DNA from: Liolophura sinensis
Taxonomy: Eukaryota > Mollusca > Polyplacophora > Chitonida > Chitonidae
Direction of reading: 5' to 3'
NCBI RefSeq assembly: GCF_032854445.1
Contig: NC_088303.1
Span: 12,283,501 to 12,347,500, forward strand
DNA: 64,000 nt
Below, piece by piece: positions 1 through 9,500 of the stretch. A model generated the notes under the pieces. The model did not search any database and was not told the origin of the DNA. It saw nothing but the letters and a program-made list of their open reading frames with translations. The position numbers and the translations under genes were made by a program. Each line of letters begins with the position of its first letter. Within the stretch, counting starts at the first letter, position 1.

Positions 1-50
1 TTCCCATGTACAACCGAAGAGGAAGTCAGCATGAGCTGGACTTGAACTTC
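1..50 (-). repeat. SINE1 fragment
   Basis: The stretch gaggaagtcagcatgagctg and its flanks match the middle of the tRNA-derived SINE seen in full at 10370-10635. Only about 50 bases remain, in the same orientation as that copy. It lies in the TMEM201 intron that leads to the last exon, off the left edge. Confidence 0.5.
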
Positions 51-239
51 ATGTACATGTATATGTATGAGAAAGTCAAAGAGCAACTGTGTCTTAAAAA
101 GTGTTTAACTACCAAAAAGCACGTTTCCACCTAGGTCAGAATTCTGGCGTTCCTTCTTAAACTGACCTCTCCAACTGTTTTGGCCAGAAAACACTAACCT
201 CATTGAATCATCTGTGTTATATTTCTGCAGAAGACATAC

Positions 240-560
240 CTAACACTGTAGATAATTTTTCTGAGCATCTGTCTGTTGTGCTGTCCACTGGACAAAAGCT
301 GGACTGTGACCTTTGACTTGAATGGCTGCTATCACAGTCTTGTCCAATCACTGATCTCCTTAAATATATCTGATTGGATCTTGAATGGCTGCTATAACCG
401 TCTTGTCCAATCACTGATCTCCTTATATATGCCTGGTTAGATTTAGGGTGCTCACTGGGTCGCCACAAATTGCTGTTTTGTGAGAACTGATCGCTGATGA
501 TGGACTGGGTGTCCGTAAATAATGTTCTCTGCGACAGTGGAGAGCTGACAGAGTGAAGAT
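240..560 (-). CDS. TMEM201: TMEM201 exon 9
   Basis: The acceptor is cctgtctcag at 570-561 and the donor is TTAG/gtatgt at 240/239. It begins in phase with exon 8 (G+AT gives Asp) and ends with one base of a codon. It encodes a Ser/Gln-rich tail with SQRSQSSFCPVDSTTDRC, which matches the conserved SSQSSTCVVDTTT-like block of vertebrate TMEM201. It contains an in-frame 63-bp duplication. Confidence 0.88.
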
Positions 561-3500
561 CTGAGACAGGAAGAAATAAATATCAAATAAATAAAATCAA
601 ATATTTACATTCAAATAACGTCAGCACAGCTGAAAGAATAGCGAAAAAAATTCATCGCAACAAAGGTATTGAGCTAGAACCTAAACCCTAACATGGAAAA
701 CTAGTAAACGTATTCAGTTAGTCCCATATAAACAAATACAACTAGTAAAGATATTCAGTTAATCCTAGAATTAAGAAACAGGTATTCAGTTTGAGCCCTA
801 GCTCTAGCATGGAGAACTAGTAAAGGTATTCAGTTAGAGCCTTAGCCCTAGCATGGAGAACTAGTAAAGGTATTCAGTTAGTGCCTAGTCCTAGCATGGA
901 GAACTAGTAAAGGTATTCATGTTAGAGGCTTAGTCCTAGCATAAAGAACTAGTAAAGGTATTCAGTTAGAGGCTTAGCCCTAGCATGGAGAACTAGCAAA
1001 GGTGTTTAGTTACAGCCTAGTCCTAGCATGGAGAACTAGTAAAGGTATTCAGTTAGAGCCTAGCCTTAGCATGGAGAACTAGTAAAGGTATTCAGTTAGA
1101 GGCTTAGCCCTAGAATGGAGAACTAGCAAAGGTGTTTAGTTACAGCCTAGTCCTAGCATGGAGAACTAGTAAAGGTATTCAGTTAGAGCCTGGCCCTAGC
1201 ATGGAGAACTAGTAAAGGTATTCAGTTAGAGCATAGCCCTAGCATGGAGAACTAGTAAAGGTACTCAGTTAGAGCCTAGCCCTAGCATGGAGAACTAGCA
1301 AAGGTGTTTAGTTACAGCCTAGTCCTAGCATGGAGAACTAGTAAAGGTATTAAGTTAGAGGCTTAGCCCTAGCATGGAGAACTAGTAAAGGTACTCAGTA
1401 AGAGGCATAGCCCTAGCATGGAGAACTAGTAAAGGTACTCAGAGGCTTAGCCCTAGCATGGAGAACTAGTAAAGGTACTCAGTTAGAGTCTTAGCCCTAG
1501 CATGGAGAACTAGTAAAGGTATTAAGTTAGAGGCTTAGCCCTAGCATGGAGAACTAGCAAAGGTACTCAGAGGCTTAGCCCTAGCATGGAGAACTAGTAA
1601 AGGTATTAAGTCAGAGCCTAGCCCTAGCATAGAGAACTAATAAAGGTATTCAGTTAGAGGCTTAGCCCTAGCATGGAGAACTAGCAAAGGTGTTTAGTTA
1701 CAGCCTAGTCCTAGCATGGAGAACTAGTAAAGGTATTCAGTTAGAGCCTAGCCCTAGCATGGAGAACTAGTAAAGGTATTAAGTTAGAGGCTTAGCCCTA
1801 GCATGGAGAACTAGCAAAGGTGTTTAGTTACAGCCTAGTCCTAGCATGGAGAACTAGTAAAGGTATTCAGTTAGAGCCTAGCCCTAGCATGGAGAACTAG
1901 TAAAGGTATTAAGTCAGAGCCTAGCCCTAGCATGGAGAACTAATAAAGGTATTCAGTTAGAGGCTTAGCCCTAGCATGGAGAACTAGCAAAGGTGTTTAG
2001 TTACAGCCTAGTCCTAGCATGGAGAACTAGTAAAGGTATTCAGTTAGAGCCTAGCCCTAGCATGGAGAACTAGTAAAGGTATTAAGTTAGAGGCTTAGCC
2101 CTAGCATGGAGAACTAGCAAAGGTGTTTAGTTACAGCCTAGTCCTAGCATGGAGAACTAGTAAAGGTATTCAGTTAGAGCCTAGCCCTAGCATGGAGAAC
2201 TAGTAAAGGTATTCAGTTAGAGCCTAGCCTTAGCATGGAGAACTAGTAAAGGTGTTTAGTTACAGCCTAGTCCTAGCATGGAGAACTAGTAAAGGTATTC
2301 AGTTAGAGCCTAGCCCTAGCATGGAGAACTAGTAAAGGTATTCAGTTAGAGGCTTAGCCCTAGAATGGAGAACTAGCAAAGGTGTTTAGTTACAGCCTAG
2401 TCCTAGCATAGAGAACTAGTAAAGGTATTCAGTTAGAGCCTGGCCCTAGCATGGAGAACTAGTAAAGGTATTCAGTTAGAGCCTAGCCCTAGCATGGAGA
2501 ACTAGTAAAGGTACTCAGTTAGAGCCTAGCCCTAGCATGGAGAACTAGCAAAGGTGTTTAGTTACAGCCTAGTCCTAGCATGGAGAACTAGTAAAGGTAT
2601 TAGAGCCTCTGCTTAGCCCTAGCATGGAGAACTAGTAAAGGTACTCAGTTAGAGCCTAGCCCTAGCATGGAGAACTAGTAAAGGTATTAAGTTAGAGGCT
2701 TAGCCCTAGCATGGAGAACTAGCAAAGGTGTTTAGTTACAGCCTAGTCCTAGCATGGAGAACTAGTAAAGGTACTCAGTTAGAGCCTAGCCCTAGCATGG
2801 AGAACTAGCAAAGGTATTAAGTTAGAGGCTTAGCCCTAGCATGGAGAACTAGTAAAGGTACTCAGAGGCTTAGCCCTAGCATAGAGAACTAGTAAAGGTA
2901 TTAAGTTAGAGCCTGGCCCTAGCATGGAGAACTAGTAAAGGTATTCAGTTAGAGCCTTAACTGATGTACATTGCCCATACCAAATGACATATTTTTTTTT
3001 ACTTATTTGATTGTGGTTTTACGCCATACTCAAGAATATTTCACCTACACGATGACAGTCAGCATTATGGTGGGAGGAAAGCGGGCAGAGCCCGGGCGAA
3101 ACCTGCAGTCCTCCATCCACAAGCAGGTTGCTGACAGACCTTCTCACATGTGGCCGGAGAGGAAGCCAGCATGAGCTGGACCGATTGCACATTGTACATA
3201 CAGATGGTGTAGGCTAGACTGATGTACATCGTACGTACCAGATGGTGTAGGCTAGACTGATGTACATTGTACGTACCAGCTGGTGTAGGCTAGACCGATT
3301 GCACATTGTACATACCAGATGGTGTATGCTAGACTGATGTACATCGTACGTACCAGATGATGTATGCTAGACTGATGTACATCGTACGTACCAGATGATG
3401 TAGGCTAGACTGATGTACATTGTACGTACCAGATGGTGTAGGCTAGACTGATGTAGATTGTACATACCAGGCGGTGTAGGCTAGACTGATGTACATCGTA

Positions 3501-6500
3501 CGTACCAGATGATGTAGGCTAGACTGATGTACATTGTACGTACCAGATGATGTAGGCTAGACTGATGTACATCGTACGTACCAGATGATGTAGGCTAGAC
3601 TGATGTACATCGTACGTACAGATGGTGTAGGCTAGACTGATGTACATTGTACGTACCAGATGGTGTAGGCTAGACTGATGTACATTGTACGTACCAGCTG
3701 GTGTAGGCTAGACTGATGTAGATTGTACATACCAGGCGGTGTAGGCTTGACTGATGTACATCGTACGTATGAGATGGTGTAGGCTAGACTGATGTACATC
3801 GTACGTACCAGATGGTGTAGGCTAGACTGATGTACATCGTACGTATGAGATGGTGTAGGCTAGACTGATGTACATCGTACCTACCAGATGGTGTAGGCTA
3901 GACTGATGTACATCGTACGTATGAGATGGTGTAGGGTAGACTATGTCCATCGTACGTATGAGATGGTGTAGGCTAGACTGATGTACATCGTACGTACCAG
4001 ATGGTGTAGGCTAGACTGATGTACATCGTACGTACCAGATGGTGTAGGCTAGACTGATATACATCGTACGTACCAGATGGTGTAGGCTAGACTGATGTAC
4101 ATCATATGTACCAGATGGTGTAGGCTAGACTGATGTACATCGTACGTACCAGATGGTGTAGGCTAGACTGATGTACATCATATGTACCAGATGGTGTAGG
4201 CTAGACTGATATACATCGTACGTACCAGATGGTGTAGGCTAGACTGATGTACATCATACGTACCAGATGGTGTAGGCTAGACTGATGTACATTGTACGTA
4301 CCAGATGGTGTAGAGCTGCGCTGCATGACAGGCCCAAGCTTGGCCGGACTGATCAGCGGTCGTCTTCCTCTTGGTACAGGAGGCACGGAAAGCTTACTCC
4401 CAGCGGTCATTAGGTGATTGAGAGAGACATTACTGCCAAACACACCTGCAAAATAAGAAGTCCTAGAGGCATTTTTCCCTGGGATACATACCTAACTAAT
4501 AAGGGTAATGTGAACAATTCTTTAAGTTTGTTAGAGAAGCTGATCTCAGCTTAGCCTTTTACCATAGGTGCACAGAGTATAAGTCATTCACAACCACTTG
4601 GAAACTGTTTTGAAAATATTCTTCAGACAGCACTTCTGTAACATTGTGTACATGCAAGTATGATGTTTTATACCATATAGTTTGGCCACATGCAGCGAAC
4701 AGCCCAAACCTGAGAAAAAGTTTTGTTGACTTGTTTTGTTTTTGTTTCTTGAGTATGGTGTAAAACACCAGTGAAATAAATAAATTAATGTAGCAACGCC
4801 CCTTGTAGTATTTCCCTTCCAGCTTTTCAGTTCTTTGGAAGTGGAGTTTTTCATTGCTTTTCATATCCCTTGGCTTTCACGTTTTTGTGCCATTTACTGT
4901 CACTTTGTTACCTCACTACAACTGTGTTAGTTACTACTTTATATATTCATTGTGCCATCTTCATTAGAGTTGCTTCATCACTATTATCTATACTGATCAT
5001 CTTGGCCAGTCCTCAGAGATACAGGTAACACCGTGACTTACCAGAGCCATGCCGCCTCAGGTTTGATCCTCCCAGATTCATGCTGTCTATTTCCAGGTCA
5101 ATATCACCAAATCCTGTGACAGAAGAAAAGCTAGTCTCTGCTGGTCGATCTCTGGAAGAAAAGCTCTCGGCCTGCACTGTCCTAAACGCTGACTTTGAGC
5201 TATGTTGCAAACCTAAAGTTGTCTCCCTTCGAATAGGTTCTGAAAATGTTGACATGAAACTTGAATTCAAATCAGAGTTTTTGTTACCAGTGCTGAAAGA
5301 TGTGAGTTTTCTGGCAGGCTCCGAGATGACTGATGGAGGTCTGTGATGCAGCTGCATGTCACTGGCGTGATGCGATTGCAATGAATTCCATGGGTAATGC
5401 TCCTGCCAGGCAGGAGATGGGATTACCTCCCTTTGTAATGGCCGTGAAAAGGTAGCCGCTGAGGTAGGAGTTCCAAAGCCACAGGGCACCTGAGGAGCTG
5501 GCACCCCGAGAAAAGTAGAATCACCAGTGAATGAACTTGTCGTGTTGCTGTCTACCTCTTCAGATTTTTCGCTATCCATAGATAACCTGTAATGGAACAT
5601 TTTTAAAACATTAAAGTACTTCTTTGAAATATCTACAATACATTCAAATATACAGGGTGTCCCAGAAGTCGCGCACCACGCAGAGCAGTGTGTTGCCCCA
5701 TCTCTTCCAAACATAAAAACCAATTCAGCTCTTTCTTGCATCGTTAGTTTATTAGCCATAATTAACTCTGAAAGAGGGAAAAAAAATTTAAAATCAGTAT
5801 TAAATCTGAAACACAAAAAAAAATGAAAAACAGGATGGTGCGCGACTTCTGGCACACCTTATACAGTACAATGCTAAGCCTAGAGACAAAATCTTACAAT
5901 TACAAACTAATTAATCACATTATCAACTTCTGTTGGAACAATTTTGGAATTTCTATTCCATGTTTCTACATTCTATGTCATTTTAAGCCATTTGTTATTT
6001 CATATCCTCAATTACCTATCACCTTCATTGTACAGTGATTTCATGATGTTCAAGACAGTTAGTAACACTGAAAACCATGGAACCATTCATGTCATACAGT
6101 TTGTTCAGTCAGTGTAAAGAATGTACAGAAAACATGGTCACTGGGATAACATTTGACTTTATACCCTACTTTATTCCACTTACTGAATTCGTAAGAGTTC
6201 AATTTAGACACCGTCAACAGGCTGCTAAATTCCAAAACTGAAAGAATCTTAATCCTGCAACTTTTGAGCCTAACTTCAGAAAATTCAATACAGACCTAAC
6301 TGTGTAAGTTATGACACATAGATGTAGTAATTAGTTTTTCAGATTTCCCAAAACAGCCAAACCCTGAACTCACTGCTGAAATAAACTCAATTCTGCAATA
6401 AAAAAAAAAATCAATTCTTTTACTTTTATTACTCCTTGCAACATGCAGTTTTTTAGGTTCTATTAAAGAAAGTGTGACTTAGTTCCAAATAAACTTTCAC

Positions 6501-9500
6501 TGTATATTCTCAAATGGAAACGATTTCAACCATGTTGGTTTATTGATTGGTTTTTGGCTCCTGCTTCTTTTAAAGGCTTCTGCCAAAGTGATCTGACATG
6601 AAGTTCACTTCATATTGTAAATACGACGACAGAAGTCAACGCAGAGCATAGCATAGCCAGCATGTGTCGTGTTCCCTGATTGGTTTGTCAACCAGCGTGT
6701 AGCCAATCAGCGCAAACATTATATTACTGCACAACCTGGCCACGGGAACAACAGAAGGGAGCCACGATATGTGTGCACACACACAGAAGTAGGTCTAGCA
6801 GGAATTATTTTCAGAATTCCAACTAATTAAGACCAGCATTTGTCAACCTATGAGTTGTCAATAAAGACAAGAGTAACAGATTGCTTAATTTTAGGTATAT
6901 CATTTGATCAGTTGAAACTTTGTACAATACACCCGGTGAAACGACCAAAAACAGGCTGCCGGCATTTATGAAGAGGCCTGAACCCACCATATAGCTCATC
7001 CATCCATCCAATCAGAAAGTTTTGTGACAGTGTGGTGCTTGGAATTTAGATAAAATATCTACTGTATCATTTACCTTCTTATACTGAAGTTAGAATTACT
7101 ACGGGGTTGCCTCTTCCACAGCATAGACACAATTGTCATGACAATGGTGGCAACGCAACCAATAAACATGAGGCCTCTTCCAACTGATTGGATGTGGTCG
7201 TCTTGGAGATAGAACACATGATTAAACATGAGGCCAAGCCACAAGAAGGCACAGAGTCCATCTGTAAAATATACCCTAAAAGGTTAAAAAAAATGAAAGA
7301 CAATAGTGGTGAATACAAGTCTGTGGTTTCCAGTAACAGGAATCAACTGTATTTGTATAAAAAGTTAACACATATGAATGAACATAATGCTTAGCATCTA
7401 CAGTCTGAACCAAATACATGCCTTTATTGAGTCAAATAAGACAGAACTAACAGGGCTCAATTTTAAGCATTTTTTCTGGTTGTCCACATAGCCTGTCTTT
7501 GAGGTTGCCCGGCACAGAATCCACCAGTCCACTCCAGATAACATGTGGAGTTGTCCTCCAGGACTCATCTGTAAATGTAATTATCCAGGCTGGGTGTTTG
7601 AATGAGGAGGGTTGGGCTGAGGGTTAGTACCAGACTTTAATGAGGACAGTTCTGTTTTAACACAGTGGAGAGGGGCAACACAGTAGTGTATGGTAAATCT
7701 GGACATGCTTCTGTCATAATGGTCGTGAAATTCACGCACACCCGCAATGCCGGCCAACTACATCTAGCTTCTTAGGTTATGATTTTTCCTCTGCCAGAGG
7801 TTATTTTACAACATTTTCAAAAGTACATCTAAACTACTTTTTGAACTCATGATTGTCCGCGAGGGAATTTAGTTTTAACTTAATATCTGAATTTATCATA
7901 CCAGCTTACAGAATACAACAAATCATTAATCATGTGACTTTTCAATCTACCGCTTTTAGTCAAAAGCTAACACTTACATAAAATAGCTCTAGTTCTATTT
8001 TCATTTCACGAACCAATACAACAAATCCTTCCATGTGAATGCCACTGAACACATATAAGAAAACAACAAACCTTAATTTTCCAAGCAGAAGTTTGGAGAA
8101 GATGTTGAGAAAGAGTCCTAAAAAGACCAGAAATGTATCCAGGCTCTCAACAGACTGTACAGAGTATGAAGAATAGGCCCCCTTGATATTGTAACTCTTC
8201 AGAAATGAAGGCAATAATGCCAGTAACAGTGATACTGCACAAACAAGACTCAATGCATGGAGAATAGTGGATAAGATGGAGAGATAAGGCTGAGGGTCAT
8301 CCCAATCCTGCAAAACAGAGAAAAAAAGTTTTACCATTGGAGACAAGGACTCCAAAATTTCATCACAAAAGAGGGTACTTTTCCCTAAAAACACTGAATG
8401 TAACCCTGTTGTTTCTATAATACCTACTGCAGTTCTTGAATATTAAGTCTGAAAGTAAGTACATTTTCTATTTTCAAATTTTCCATTGTGAAATTTGTTC
8501 ACCAGAGTTATCTCCCCTTCATTCAATACACACGCTCCCTTCAAATCAAGGCATACAATTGAGTCGACTTGATGTCATGGGTCACATTAGGAAAACAATT
8601 TTGGACGCACTTATGCACCAACATTTACATATACAAAATGGTTGCACTCGTAAATCAAGTTATAAAAAAAAAAAATTTTGGTTGAATGGCTAAAAGGTGG
8701 GCTTTAGCACCCATGCAATTTTTAAAATCGACTCATGTATGCCGACTGCAGACTAAACCTACCCTATAGCTCTGTGACAGCAGAGATTGGGATGTGGAAT
8801 GAAGCTTCTTGAGTTCTCCAGGGCTCAGTCGGCTCTGGAGGAGCTCATCTTGTTGCTGAATCTCTAACTCAGTAGAAGCCACACAAACTCTGCACAGCTT
8901 GTACACATGCTCTAGGTTATGCTTGAAAATTTCAACCTCTTCTTCATAATTTGCCTGTTAAAAACCAAAATTACACTGCAAAAAACCTATATCTCATAAT
9001 ATACATAAGCAACAATTAAACAAAATTACACTGCAAACTTTTCTCACAAATATATGTAACCAACAATTAAACAGAATCACACTCCAAACAACCTCTGTCT
9101 CATAATTAGCATCACAAATGAACTGAATTACACCCCACACATGTTGTTTATTTTGTGAGATACCAACAAATGGATTCAAAAACACTGTACAATGTGTGAT
9201 AGAAATCTTTCCATGATGTGACAGTCTTCTGTTTGAGTGAGTGAGTGAGTGAGTCCTTGGGGTTTAACGTCGTACTTAACAATTTTTCAGTCATACGAGG
9301 ATAAAGGAATCTTCAGATTGAATGTAATATGCCTCCTTTGTTGCAGGAGGGATTTCCATCCCTTTTTTATTTAGTGCTGCTTCAATGAGACACCTTACTG
9401 AAGGCAAGTAAGCCGCCCCGCCTGAGCCATTATGCTGATAAGGGTCAACCAGTCATTGCACATCAACTTCATGCTGAACTTGTGTCTGACAAACCTCACA

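Noticed and set aside
5080-5346. 88-codon plus-strand frame
   Set aside because: It is the antisense shadow of TMEM201 exon 7.
7136-7265. Alternative TMEM201 exon 6 beginning at tttacag/ATGGAC
   Set aside because: It gives the wrong phase after exon 5 and a stop after about 12 codons. The acceptor at 7276 keeps the frame and the membrane segments.
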